Below the pieces are notes generated by a model. It was not told the DNA's origin, made no database searches, and was given only the letters and a program-made list of their open reading frames with translations. A DNA stretch of 64,000 nucleotides, taken from Homoserinimonas sp. GTDB taxonomy: Bacteria > Actinomycetota > Actinomycetes > Actinomycetales > Microbacteriaceae. This document shows positions 52,030 through 60,770 of the stretch, piece by piece; position 1 is the stretch's first letter, and each line of letters opens with the position of its first letter. The stretch is taken from contig JAMLGP010000001.1 in assembly GCA_023957835.1 (NCBI GenBank), forward strand, positions 1,915,575 to 1,979,574, given 5' to 3'. Both the position numbers and the translations under genes were made by a program.

Positions 52030-53055
52030 ATGTCGGATCAGCGACCCGCAAGTGAAGTGGCCAGACGCGCCGCTTCACTGGCGAGCATCGGCGCCTCCCT
52101 CGCCGTGCTCGCGGCGGCTTGCTACGCGATCGTAAACGCTCTCCTGCGTTCAGTCGCGGCAGAAGTAGACCCGTTCGCGGGGTCGCTGATCCGGCAGGTT
52201 CCACTCATACTGATCACCACAACGGCGCTGCTGGTCTTGCGGCCGCAGCCGGTAAGGCCAAGGTCGATCGAGTTCATCGGCGCGAAGATGATCGTCGTCC
52301 TGATGGTCGCAGGCTCGATCAGCTTTCTGGTCGGCAATGTCCTTCTGTTTTCAGGACTCAATTTCGTTGGCCTCGCGGTGGCTACCGCGGCGAGCCAGGG
52401 CGGGATGGTGATCGGCGGGGCGCTGGTTTCCGCGGCTTTCCTGAAGGAGCCTCCAACCCGCTGGCAAGTAGTCGGGATCCTGATCGTTCTGGTCGGGCTC
52501 GTCTTCGTCGCATCGCCCTCCTTCGGCTCTGTTGAGATCAACGGCATGGCTGCGATCGGCTTCCTGTTGAGCCTCGGAGCCGGAATTTGCTACACGATTG
52601 CAAGCGCGGCCAGCCGAACGGTTCAGCGTCGGCCGCACACCTTCATCACAGCCCTTGCTCTGACCAATATCGGGGGCGTGCTCGCACTGATCATTGCGGT
52701 CGGCATCCGCAGCGGCTGGAGGTTCGATCTTGTCTATCAGGAGCTGACCGGCTCGCAAATCCTGATCATCCTTCTTGCCGGTCTCGTCAATGCGGTTGCA
52801 ATCGGTTCGATAACCCTCGCAGTCCGCTTCACGACCGTCACCATAGTCAGCGCACTCGGCAGCCTCGTAATAGTTTTCGGGGTCGTCATCGCCTGGACTG
52901 TGTTCCACGAGGAAATTGCCGCCGCGGTGTTCATCGGAGCCGCAGTGATCATCCTCGGCGTACTAACCACACTCAAGAAATCCAAGTCCTCCGGATCCGG
53001 CCCAGCGGTCGAGGTCGAAGAGCAAATCGAAGTTACCAGCAGCGCAAGCGCTTAG
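52030..53055 (+). CDS. EamA/DMT-family transporter
   Basis: A 341-residue membrane protein with about ten hydrophobic segments in two similar halves, as in drug/metabolite transporters (AACYAIVNALLRSVAAEVDP, ASQGGMVIGGALVSAAFL, and in the second half ALGSLVIVFGVVIAWTVFHE). The ATG at 52030 is used; a GTG at 52024 is possible. Its place inside a PTS operon is unusual: sugar uptake is done by EIIC/EIID, so I infer that it exports a pathway end product or moves a by-product. Confidence 0.85.
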   Translation: MSDQRPASEVARRAASLASIGASLAVLAAACYAIVNALLRSVAAEVDPFAGSLIRQVPLILITTTALLVLRPQPVRPRSIEFIGAKMIVVLMVAGSISFLVGNVLLFSGLNFVGLAVATAASQGGMVIGGALVSAAFLKEPPTRWQVVGILIVLVGLVFVASPSFGSVEINGMAAIGFLLSLGAGICYTIASAASRTVQRRPHTFITALALTNIGGVLALIIAVGIRSGWRFDLVYQELTGSQILIILLAGLVNAVAIGSITLAVRFTTVTIVSALGSLVIVFGVVIAWTVFHEEIAAAVFIGAAVIILGVLTTLKKSKSSGSGPAVEVEEQIEVTSSASA

Positions 53056-53082
53056 AAACAGAAGAAAGTAGGCACAAGGCTA

Positions 53083-54123
53083 ATGTCCAGCACATTCAAG
53101 GCAGGCGTAATCACGGCAGTCGGCGAGGTTGAACTGGTAGATGTTCCCTTGCCGGAGCCGGGATACGGCGAAGCGCTAGTTCAGATCGAAGCGACTGCAA
53201 TTTGCACGTGGGAGCAGCGCACCTACTCCGGCGCTCAGAGCAACCGGCTTCCATTCCTGGGCGGACACGAAATCGCCGGCAAGATCGTTTCCTTCGGCCC
53301 CGGATACAAGGGATCTCTCAAGGTCGGAGATCGCGTTGCCGTCGGCGCGAGCTCCTGTGGAAGTTGCCACTGGTGCTACACCGGTAAGGACCGGGTTTGC
53401 GAACAGCACTACGGCGGACAGGTCGAATACGAACAGGGCTGGGGGCCCGGCGGATTCGCCGAGTACAAGATTCACCCTGCAGACGGGCTGTTTGCAGTTG
53501 GCGATGTGGCGGCGGATGTCGCCGCCCTCTCAGAGCCGCTTTCCTGCGCCCTGCACGCCGCGAGGCTTTCAGGAGCTGGCGTCGGAATGGATGTGGTGAT
53601 CCTCGGTGCGGGAGTCATGGGCCTGCTCAATGTAATCGCAATGAAGAAGCACGGCGCCCGGGTTATCGTCTCCGAGATCGACGCAGTTCGCCTCGAGAAG
53701 GCGAAGCAGATCGGCGCAGACGTGATCATCGATGCGTCAAAGGAAGACCCGATTGAAGCGGTCAAGAAGCTCACCGACGGCCGCGGGGCAGACATCGTTC
53801 TGGCTGCAATCGGCCACAAGGTCGCCAACGAGCAGGGAATGAAAATGATCGCCCCTCGCGGCACCTTCGTCGTGTTCGCAGCCGCGCACCCCGAAACCCC
53901 TATCGAGGTTTCCCCGAACACTATGCACAATCAGGAGCACCGCATCCTCGGAGTGCTCTCCAGTGAGAAGGAAGACTTCTACATCGCAACCAAGTTGATT
54001 CGGCAGGGTCAGGTGGACCTGAAGCCGTTAATCCAGAACAAGTACCCGCTCAGCAAGCTCGGCGCCGCTCTTGATGAGGCAATCCTTCCGGGAACCTACC
54101 GGATTGTGGTCGAAACCAAGTAG
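53083..54123 (+). CDS. Zinc-dependent alcohol/polyol dehydrogenase
   Basis: A 346-residue medium-chain dehydrogenase. It has the catalytic zinc site (ICTWEQR and GGHEIAG), the structural zinc lobe with four Cys (SCGSCHWCYTGKDRVC), and the NAD(P) motif VILGAGVMGLLNVIA, followed by DVIIDASKEDPIEAVK. It oxidises an alcohol group, probably on the phosphorylated substrate delivered by the PTS (sorbitol- or threonine-dehydrogenase-like). The operon places it before the aldolase, which would need a keto group to cleave. Confidence 0.92.
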   Translation: MSSTFKAGVITAVGEVELVDVPLPEPGYGEALVQIEATAICTWEQRTYSGAQSNRLPFLGGHEIAGKIVSFGPGYKGSLKVGDRVAVGASSCGSCHWCYTGKDRVCEQHYGGQVEYEQGWGPGGFAEYKIHPADGLFAVGDVAADVAALSEPLSCALHAARLSGAGVGMDVVILGAGVMGLLNVIAMKKHGARVIVSEIDAVRLEKAKQIGADVIIDASKEDPIEAVKKLTDGRGADIVLAAIGHKVANEQGMKMIAPRGTFVVFAAAHPETPIEVSPNTMHNQEHRILGVLSSEKEDFYIATKLIRQGQVDLKPLIQNKYPLSKLGAALDEAILPGTYRIVVETK

Positions 54124-54180
54124 GGATCGAACCAGAACTGGGCCAAAAAGCCAACTAACCAAAATCAAGGAGATATCGAA

Positions 54181-54933
54181 ATGAAACGCAGAATGAAGCA
54201 GATCTTCGGCTCAGACGGCCGGATGCTGATGGTCGCAATGGACCACACCGCCTTCCTCAACGAGCCGGTCGATGGACTCGTAAACTACGGCGAGACGATC
54301 AAGGCAGCGGTGGCAGCGGGAGCTGATGCATTCCTTTCGCCGATCGGCTCTGCCGGTCGCTATGACGAAGAGTTCGGCCGTGCATCGGTCGTTGCCAGCG
54401 TCGACACTCGCGCCCCCTTCGGCTCTGAAGCGGTCGCCAGGGCGCTCGCCATTGGAGCAGACGGAATCAAGGCGATGGTTTACCCATTTGCAAATGACGA
54501 CTGGGTAAACCAGTCGGCCGCTCTCGCTGCTCAGGCATCCGCTGTCGGCCTGCCCTACCTTGCCGAGCCGGTTCCCGGTGGATTCTCCGCTGCGGACATG
54601 CGGACCCCGGACATCATCGCCGCAGGAGCCCGAGTTGCAGCAGAGACCGGCGCGGATATGATCAAGACCTTCTACACGGGGGATCCGAAGTCGATGCGCA
54701 AGGTCGTTGACTACGCCGGAGTCCCGGTGATCATCCTCGGCGGTCACGCAAAGGACACCCTCGAAGAGTTCTACGGCCCGATCTGGGACGCGATCAACAA
54801 TGCCGGAGTAGTCGGCGTTGCGGTCGGAACCAACATCTGGACCTCCAAGAACCCGGGCGGGGTGGTTCGCGGGCTCAACGCGATCCTGCACGAAGGTGCG
54901 AGCGTCGAGCAGGCTGTATCGGCGGCGAAGTAA
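54181..54933 (+). CDS. Class I aldolase of the DhnA/LsrF type
   Basis: A 250-residue TIM-barrel aldolase. The Schiff-base Lys is K162 in MIKTFYTGD; VAMDHTAFL near the start and VVGVAVGTNIWTSKNPGG as phosphate-binding region near the C-terminus match the DhnA group (class I fructose-bisphosphate aldolase, LsrF). An AAGGAG precedes the ATG by 7 bases. It should cleave the keto-phosphate made by the preceding dehydrogenase. The 1-base overlap with the aldehyde dehydrogenase gene (TAATG) couples the two, fitting release of an aldehyde that is oxidised at once. Confidence 0.85.
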   Translation: MKRRMKQIFGSDGRMLMVAMDHTAFLNEPVDGLVNYGETIKAAVAAGADAFLSPIGSAGRYDEEFGRASVVASVDTRAPFGSEAVARALAIGADGIKAMVYPFANDDWVNQSAALAAQASAVGLPYLAEPVPGGFSAADMRTPDIIAAGARVAAETGADMIKTFYTGDPKSMRKVVDYAGVPVIILGGHAKDTLEEFYGPIWDAINNAGVVGVAVGTNIWTSKNPGGVVRGLNAILHEGASVEQAVSAAK

Positions 54934-56405
54934 TGGCTGACGTGGAGAAGGACCCTCGCTGGTCCTTGCTAAGTTCTACCCTGCCGATGCTCATCGACGG
55001 AAAGCTGGTAACCGACGGCCCCACCTCCGATATCGTTTCTTCCCGCAACCGCAAGGTTGTCGGCAAGTTCGCGGTGGCGGATGCTGCGATTTCAGACAAG
55101 GCGGTGGCCGCGGCCCGCAAAGCAGCACCAGGCTGGGCGGGTCTAAGCGGATACGAGCGGGGCAAGTACCTGGTCAAGATCGCCGAGATCATGGAATCGC
55201 ACGCGGCCGACTTCGAGTTTCTGGATGCTGTAGACATCGGAAAGCCGCTGACCGCGGTCCGCTACAGCGACATGCCGGTCTCGCTTTCGGCCCTGGCATA
55301 TTTTGCCGGTCGAGGGCAGGATCTGAGCAGTAGAAGCGCAGATCTCGGCGACCCGCACGTCAGCCACCGCGCGAGACTCGAGCCATACGGGGTGGTACTG
55401 GAAGTCCTCCCCTGGAACGGGCCGCTTTGGACCGGCGTGCAACGGATGGCCGCGATCCTGGCTGCGGGAAATGTCGCGATCATGAAGCCTTCTGAGCTTG
55501 CTTCGGCATCCTTCAGTTATCTGGCTTCTCTGATTGCGGACGTGCTTCCCCCCGGAGTGCTCACCGTGCTGAACGGAAAGGGTTCGGTAGTCGGCTCGCA
55601 CCTGGTCACCCACCCGGATGTCGCGATGGTTTCGCTCACCGGCGGCGTGGAGACCGGCGTTCGAGTGCTGCAGGACACGGCGGCTCAGGTCAAGCGGGTT
55701 TCGCTTGAGCTCGGCGGCAAGAACCCGAACATCGTCATGGCCGACGCCGATCTGGAGAACGCGATCAGGTGGAGTGCCATGGGCGGGTTCTCGAACTCCG
55801 GGCAGATTTGCGTCTGCGGTTCCAGGATCCTGGTTCAGAGACCTGTCTACGAGGAGTTCGCGAAGGGCATGGTTGAGGCCGCAAAGGCACAGGTAGTCGG
55901 AGACCCGCTGCTTGAGACCACCCAGATGGGCCCGGTTGTCGGCGAAGTCCACTTCGAGAAGGTGTGGGGCTATATCGACCACGCGATCAAGAACGGCGAG
56001 GGCGAATTGCTCGTCGGAGGAGAGCGCTACACCGATGACACCCGCGCTGGCGGATGGTACGTTCCGCCGACCGTGTTCGGAGGTGTGACTCCGGGATGCG
56101 TTATCGAAAAGGAGGAGATCTTCGGGCCGGTGGTGACGCTGACTCCGTTCGACACTCTCGACGAGGCGCTCGCGATTGCCAATGACACGACCTTCGGGCT
56201 CGCATCCGGAATCTTCACTTCAACCGTGGAGAACGCCGAGAAGGCCTCTCGCGAGCTTCAGGCCGGGGCAGTCTATGTGAACCAGTGGTTCGGAGGCGGC
56301 ATGCAGGCGCCGGCGCAGGGTTACAAGACGAGCGGACTTGGAGGAGTTGGAATCGAGAAGTATCTTCAAACCAAGAACATCTTCACGAGAACCAATGGCG
56401 ACTAA
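54933..56405 (+). CDS. Aldehyde dehydrogenase (NAD-type)
   Basis: A 490-residue aldehyde dehydrogenase. The general base Glu lies in LELGGKNPNIV and the catalytic Cys is C293 in NSGQICVCGSRIL; EKEEIFGPVVTL and YVNQWFGGG are also typical. It oxidises an aldehyde to the acid with NAD(P). In the operon it follows the aldolase with a TAATG overlap, so the likely substrate is the small aldehyde released by cleavage, such as glycolaldehyde, lactaldehyde or glyceraldehyde. The choice is not decided by sequence. Confidence 0.93.
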   Translation: MADVEKDPRWSLLSSTLPMLIDGKLVTDGPTSDIVSSRNRKVVGKFAVADAAISDKAVAAARKAAPGWAGLSGYERGKYLVKIAEIMESHAADFEFLDAVDIGKPLTAVRYSDMPVSLSALAYFAGRGQDLSSRSADLGDPHVSHRARLEPYGVVLEVLPWNGPLWTGVQRMAAILAAGNVAIMKPSELASASFSYLASLIADVLPPGVLTVLNGKGSVVGSHLVTHPDVAMVSLTGGVETGVRVLQDTAAQVKRVSLELGGKNPNIVMADADLENAIRWSAMGGFSNSGQICVCGSRILVQRPVYEEFAKGMVEAAKAQVVGDPLLETTQMGPVVGEVHFEKVWGYIDHAIKNGEGELLVGGERYTDDTRAGGWYVPPTVFGGVTPGCVIEKEEIFGPVVTLTPFDTLDEALAIANDTTFGLASGIFTSTVENAEKASRELQAGAVYVNQWFGGGMQAPAQGYKTSGLGGVGIEKYLQTKNIFTRTNGD

Positions 56406-56439
56406 CCGCGATTGAACAGGCCGAACAAGTTGGTGAAAC

Positions 56440-56745
56440 ATGAATACTGAATCAGTGCAGGAAGACTCGATCGTCAGTCAGGAAGTGATTGTGGGCTCCA
56501 AAGCGGGTCTGCACGCGCGCCCTGCCGCGGCGGTGGTGGAGCTTGCCGGACGTCTCGAGCCTGCGGTAACTCTGCGCAAACCGGAAGGCGTGGCGGTGAA
56601 TGCGAAGAGCATCGTCAAGGTGCTTTCGCAGAACTTCAGTCACGGGGATCTGGTCGTCGTCGAATCTCAGGGTGAGGGAGCTGAGGAGTCGGTTCGCCAA
56701 ATGGTCGAACTGATTGCCCAGGAACTCGACTCTGAATCCGACTGA
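56440..56745 (+). CDS. ptsH: HPr phosphocarrier
   Basis: A 101-residue HPr with a ~10-residue N-terminal extension. The active His is H25 (KAGLHARPAA) and the Ser that matches regulatory Ser46 of Gram-positive HPr is S57 (VNAKSIVKVL). It passes phosphate from EI to the EIIA at 49131. The gene closes the substrate operon with ptsI, which is unusual, as HPr and EI are often coded apart from substrate-specific genes. Confidence 0.93.
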   Translation: MNTESVQEDSIVSQEVIVGSKAGLHARPAAAVVELAGRLEPAVTLRKPEGVAVNAKSIVKVLSQNFSHGDLVVVESQGEGAEESVRQMVELIAQELDSESD

Positions 56746-56763
56746 TCTGACAGGCAGCAATTC

Positions 56764-58419
56764 ATGATTTACACCGGTTTAGGTGTTGGGCTGAGTGTCG
56801 CGGTCGGCCCGGTTCGAAGGATGGCGCACACCGTTCACGAGCCGGATGCCGGTCCGTCGGCACTCAGCAGGGAAGTTGAGCTGGAGCGTGCGAAGCGGGC
56901 TCTTGATGCGGTAGCGGCCGAGCTTGAGCACCGAGCTCAGCGAGCAGGCGGTCCGGCCGCAGAAGTGCTTTCCGCTCAGGTTCTCATGGTTCGGGATCCG
57001 GATGTCTGGGACGAGATCGAAGCCTCGATTTCCGAGGGGCTCTCATCTGAGCGCGCAGCGTTTCTCGCCTTCCGTGGTATGGCGGAACTGCTCAAGTCGC
57101 TCGGCGGAACCCAGGCCGAGCGCGCGGCGGACCTTGAGGACATCGGCTGGAGAACTGTCGCGAATCTCACCGGTGTGCCTTACGGGGTGATTCCGGTAGC
57201 TGACGAACCGTTCGTGCTCGTAGCGGATGACCTTTCGCCTGCCGATACCGCGGTGCTGGACCTGGATCAGGTGGTTGCGCTCGTTACCTCCGGCGGAAGC
57301 CCGACCGCCCACACCGCGATCCTTGCCCGGGCCCGCGGACTCACCGCAGTCGTTTCTGCGCCGGGAGTGCTCGACATTCCGGACGACACCGTGGTTGTGG
57401 TCGATGCTGCTGCCGGGACAGTCGACTCTGAGCCGACCTCAGCCCGAATCGCTGAAGCGAAGGCCGCGCAGATTGCCGTGGAGGATGATTCCCCGGCCTC
57501 GCCCGGAAGGCTCTCCGACGGAACTGCGATTCCGCTTCTTGCCAACATCGGATCGGTTTCGGACGCGCGCGAAGCGACCGCAAAAGGAGCGGAAGGCGTG
57601 GGGCTGCTTCGCACAGAGTTTCTGTTTCTCGATGCGGCCGAGGCGCCGAGTGTTGAAACCCAGGCCGCTGAATACACAGAGATCGTTGCCGCCCTTGAGG
57701 GCCGCAAAGTCACAGCGCGCACCCTCGACGCCGGCGCCGACAAGCCCCTTGCCTTCCTCGACCTCGGCCACGAAGACAATCCGGCGCTCGGAGTGCGCGG
57801 AATTCGCACCGGCCGCAAGGACGAGAAGCTCCTGAAGGACCAGCTCGAAGCTCTCGCCCGCACCCAGGCGGCGGACGTCGGCGAGCTTTGGGTAATGGCC
57901 CCGATGATTTCGGATGCCGCCGAGGCCGAGTGGTTCGTCTCGCTCGCCCGCGAAGCTGGCCTCAAGACCGTCGGAGTCATGATCGAGGTGCCATCCTGTG
58001 CGGTAGTCGCAGAACAGGTCTACGAAGTTGTCGACTTCGTGAGCATCGGCACCAATGACCTCACCCAGTACACAATGGCTGCGGATCGCCAGAACGGGGC
58101 GGTGGCCGCCTATCAGGATGCCTGGCATCCGGCGGTGCTGCGCCTGATCGGCATGGTCGGCAAGGCGGCTACCGCCTCGAAGAAGCCGCTGAGCGTTTGC
58201 GGCGAGGCAGCATCCGACCCCGTACTTGCGCTCGTACTTGTCGGCCTCGGAGTGACGAGCCTCTCAATGACCCCGAAGGCGCTTCGGGATGTCCGCGCAA
58301 CCCTCGCGAGATTCAGCAGCGACGAGGTGCGAGAGCTTGCCGCCGCAGCTCTTGCCGCGAGCACCGCCGAGGGCGCGAGGGAAGCCGTCCGCGCCGCCCT
58401 GCCCCGCCCGCTGCGCTGA
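56764..58419 (+). CDS. ptsI: PTS enzyme I
   Basis: A 551-residue EI that takes phosphate from phosphoenolpyruvate and gives it to HPr. The active His is H183 in TSGGSPTAHTAILARARG, and the C-terminal PEP-binding signature includes GLLRTEFLFL, MIEVPSCAVVAEQV and DFVSIGTNDLTQYTMAADRQ. Length is close to the usual ~570. With HPr and EIIA to EIID it makes this locus a complete PTS. It is the last gene of the locus; tRNA-Ser follows. Confidence 0.95.
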   Translation: MIYTGLGVGLSVAVGPVRRMAHTVHEPDAGPSALSREVELERAKRALDAVAAELEHRAQRAGGPAAEVLSAQVLMVRDPDVWDEIEASISEGLSSERAAFLAFRGMAELLKSLGGTQAERAADLEDIGWRTVANLTGVPYGVIPVADEPFVLVADDLSPADTAVLDLDQVVALVTSGGSPTAHTAILARARGLTAVVSAPGVLDIPDDTVVVVDAAAGTVDSEPTSARIAEAKAAQIAVEDDSPASPGRLSDGTAIPLLANIGSVSDAREATAKGAEGVGLLRTEFLFLDAAEAPSVETQAAEYTEIVAALEGRKVTARTLDAGADKPLAFLDLGHEDNPALGVRGIRTGRKDEKLLKDQLEALARTQAADVGELWVMAPMISDAAEAEWFVSLAREAGLKTVGVMIEVPSCAVVAEQVYEVVDFVSIGTNDLTQYTMAADRQNGAVAAYQDAWHPAVLRLIGMVGKAATASKKPLSVCGEAASDPVLALVLVGLGVTSLSMTPKALRDVRATLARFSSDEVRELAAAALAASTAEGAREAVRAALPRPLR

Positions 58420-58513
58420 GTCGTATCTGCCGGCGGTGGGCGGAGCTTCGCGACCGTCTGGCCAGACCCCGGTGCTGAACTCAGGCACGCGCTCTTGTAA
58501 TAGACTCTCTCCC

Positions 58514-58603
58514 GGTACCGTGTCCGAGCGGCCGAAGGTGCAACTCTCGAAAAGTTGTGTGGGTGAAAGCCCACCGTGGGTTCAAATCCCACCGGTACCG
58601 CCA
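58514..58603 (+). tRNA. tRNA-Ser(CGA)
   Basis: A 90-base tRNA with encoded CCA. The acceptor stem GGTACCG pairs with CGGTACC; the anticodon stem CAACT/AGTTG holds the loop CTCGAAA with anticodon CGA. A long variable arm (GTGGGTGAAAGCCCAC) marks a serine tRNA, and the T arm is GTGGG-TTCAAAT-CCCAC. Confidence 0.95.
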
Positions 58604-58750
58604 CTTAAAGGATTCGAATACCGAGTGCTTCCGCGTAAGTACCTTGCACTTCCTCAGCAGTGCATCGGTTCTGTTCGGGCTTCACGTGTCAACGCCACAT
58701 TTTTGAAACGTACTGCACTGGTATAGTTCATTGGTCGGCATTACCGACTT

Positions 58751-58823
58751 GCGCCCGTAGCTCAGCGGATAGAGCAATTGACTACGGATCAATAGGTCGG
58801 GGGTTCAAATCCCTCCGGGCGCG
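58751..58823 (+). tRNA. tRNA-Arg(ACG)
   Basis: A 73-base tRNA without encoded CCA. Acceptor GCGCCCG pairs with CGGGCGC; the anticodon loop CTACGGA gives anticodon ACG (wobble A becomes inosine). The T arm is GGGGG-TTCAAAT-CCCTC. It lies 147 bases after tRNA-Ser. Confidence 0.95.
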
Positions 58824-58840
58824 CTTCGTGAATCGTCACT

Positions 58841-59638
58841 TCACGCCTCAGTCTGAGCCGGATACCGCTCGAACTTCTTCAGCTTTGCGAGGTCGAACGA
58901 GACTGCTATCGCTGCAATGACCTGCAGTCCGATGAAGGCCCAGAAGAGCGCGTCGCCCGAAGTCATGACTCCGGTGAAGGCGATTCCGACATCCATTGTC
59001 GCGTGGAAGAGCGCGGCGATTAGCACGCTGCCCTTCGCCCGGTTGAACAGCCACCCGATCAGAACCGAAGTCGCAACCGTCGAAATCAGGAAGCCGACGA
59101 ACGAGATTTGGGACTGGAATGAATCCTTAATGAAAAACAGCGGCAAGTGCCAGACCGCCCAGATCACTCCGAGAATGACGGATGCCGTTAGCGGGTTGAA
59201 CTTGTTCTGCAGCCTTGGCAGGGCGAAGCCTCGCCACGCGGTTTCTTCTGTTATCAGCCACATCCAGGCGTTGAATGCGAACAGGCCGAGCAGCGAGCCG
59301 ATCGGCACCTCGACGCCGACTCCGGCCGCGCTCCCGAACAGCGGGGCGATGAGTACGCCCAGAGTCACGAGGATCGCGGGGATCAATAGCGCTGCTGCGT
59401 ACCAGACCGGATTCACGACTACTCGGATTATCCGCAGCAGCAGGTCCTTGACCGCCGGCCAGCCTCCGGTGAGAGCCGCGGTTCCGAAGGTCGCGATCGG
59501 CAGCCCGAGCCAGAACGCGAGCGCCTGCGGAATGTGCCAGGAGATCATCCCCTGCTGTTCGGCGATGCTCGTACCCCAGACGAACCATGTGAGCAGGAAG
59601 GCGAGGACGAAAAAGGTGATGAGAGGGTAGCGCTTCAT
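58841..59638 (-). CDS. CPBP-family intramembrane metalloprotease
   Basis: A 265-residue membrane protein with about eight hydrophobic segments and the CPBP (CAAX protease/bacteriocin-processing) motifs: EETAWRGFALPRL (the EExxxR motif), IWAVWHLPLF (FxxxH-type) and ALFHATMD (HxxxN/D-type). Such proteins act as proteases in the membrane; the substrate here is unknown. It ends just after tRNA-Arg, convergent with it. Confidence 0.88.
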   Translation of the reverse strand: MKRYPLITFFVLAFLLTWFVWGTSIAEQQGMISWHIPQALAFWLGLPIATFGTAALTGGWPAVKDLLLRIIRVVVNPVWYAAALLIPAILVTLGVLIAPLFGSAAGVGVEVPIGSLLGLFAFNAWMWLITEETAWRGFALPRLQNKFNPLTASVILGVIWAVWHLPLFFIKDSFQSQISFVGFLISTVATSVLIGWLFNRAKGSVLIAALFHATMDVGIAFTGVMTSGDALFWAFIGLQVIAAIAVSFDLAKLKKFERYPAQTEA

Positions 59639-59681
59639 TCTTGGGGCCTTTCGGGTTCGTACTTGAACTGCTTTTGCTGCA

Positions 59682-60314
59682 TCAGGCCGTAGTGGCCCGA
59701 TAGATGCGATTTATGATCAGCGAGACCGGAACTGCGGCGATCCAGGTGATCTCGGCTACCGTCGCCCCGGCGAATACCGCTACCGGAATCGACAGCAGGA
59801 AGATCCCGGGAATCGAGAAGGACTGCACGAGAACGTACCTGAAGACGTCGACCGTGACTTCGGGGGAAACGAGCTTCTTGTGCCAGGCGTAGATCCAGAG
59901 GGCGCTCATAAGAAAGCCGATCGCCGCGATCGTTGCTCCGTAGACGTAGACGCTTAACCGGTCATCGCCGTAGCGGCCGAGCAGCGAAGTTGTGAACGGA
60001 AGGGATGCGACTACCAGCAGCATTAGCAGGTTGATTCGAATGAGGGTCTGAGTGTAGCCGGTGATGGCGCGGAATTTGCGGTGGTGGGACATCCAGATCA
60101 TTCCAACCACGACGAAGCTCAGCACAAAGCTCCCAAACTCCGGAATCATCTCGACCAGAGCGGCGCCGAGTTCCTCGTGCGGCACCTGCGGCACCTTGAG
60201 CTCCACCACGAGCAGGGTCATGGCAATTGCGAAGACCGCATCGCTGAAGAACACGAGTCTTTCGGTGCTGCCGCCCGTGGAAATGAGCTGGCGATACTTC
60301 TTATAAGTTGTCAC
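59682..60314 (-). CDS. TMEM175-like potassium channel (DUF1211)
   Basis: A 210-residue membrane protein with six hydrophobic segments. The family signature FSDAVFAIAMTLLVVEL in the first segment is the selectivity helix of bacterial TMEM175 channels, and GMIWMSHHRKF after the third segment is also typical. It probably forms a leaky potassium channel as a tetramer (family knowledge). No operon partner. Confidence 0.88.
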   Translation of the reverse strand: MTTYKKYRQLISTGGSTERLVFFSDAVFAIAMTLLVVELKVPQVPHEELGAALVEMIPEFGSFVLSFVVVGMIWMSHHRKFRAITGYTQTLIRINLLMLLVVASLPFTTSLLGRYGDDRLSVYVYGATIAAIGFLMSALWIYAWHKKLVSPEVTVDVFRYVLVQSFSIPGIFLLSIPVAVFAGATVAEITWIAAVPVSLIINRIYRATTA

Positions 60315-60498
60315 AGTGTCGAAAGGCTACTAGTTGACGGGTCAGTTAGTAAACAACTCATCCCTGTGTCATTCTTGCTCCGCCACAGAGCCCTCGCCGA
60401 TAGGAATTCCACACCCACCCCTTTCGTTGTCGGATTGTCAACGGCGACGAATACACTTGGGGAAGATCAAGTCAAGGCAATCAATACGGGAGGTCGAG

Positions 60499-60768
60499 GT
60501 GAGCATTCCTGCAAGCGCATCGGCACCCGGTCAGCGGTCGCCTCAACAAATCGCACACGAGAATGCCTTGGGTGAAATTTCGGATGTTCTCCTAAACCTT
60601 GAACACACGATCGACCGATCGAAAAAGGCCCTGGCCCGGGTCCGCAAGGCTGGCGGGGATTCGAATGTTGAGATCGCTCTAGTCGAGGCTCTCGCGGATT
60701 TGCAGCGAGTCCACAAGAGGCTCATGCAGGACACCTATTACGCTGGCGATTCCGTTCGGTTGATCTGA
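60499..60768 (+). CDS. Small helical protein upstream of the MmeI-like enzyme
   Basis: An 89-residue protein taken from GTG 60499, with GGGAGG 5 bases before; the open frame extends to 60334 but the extra part is unlike protein. After a Ser/Pro-rich start, residues ~25-80 form two charged helices (ISDVLLNLEHTIDRSKKALA, then RVRKAG, and EIALVEALADLQRVHKRLMQ), a likely helical hairpin. It ends 2 bases before the restriction-modification gene start, so it is co-translated. It could be a regulator or small subunit of that enzyme. No family recognised. Confidence 0.65.
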   Translation: MSIPASASAPGQRSPQQIAHENALGEISDVLLNLEHTIDRSKKALARVRKAGGDSNVEIALVEALADLQRVHKRLMQDTYYAGDSVRLI

Positions 60769-60770
60769 GC

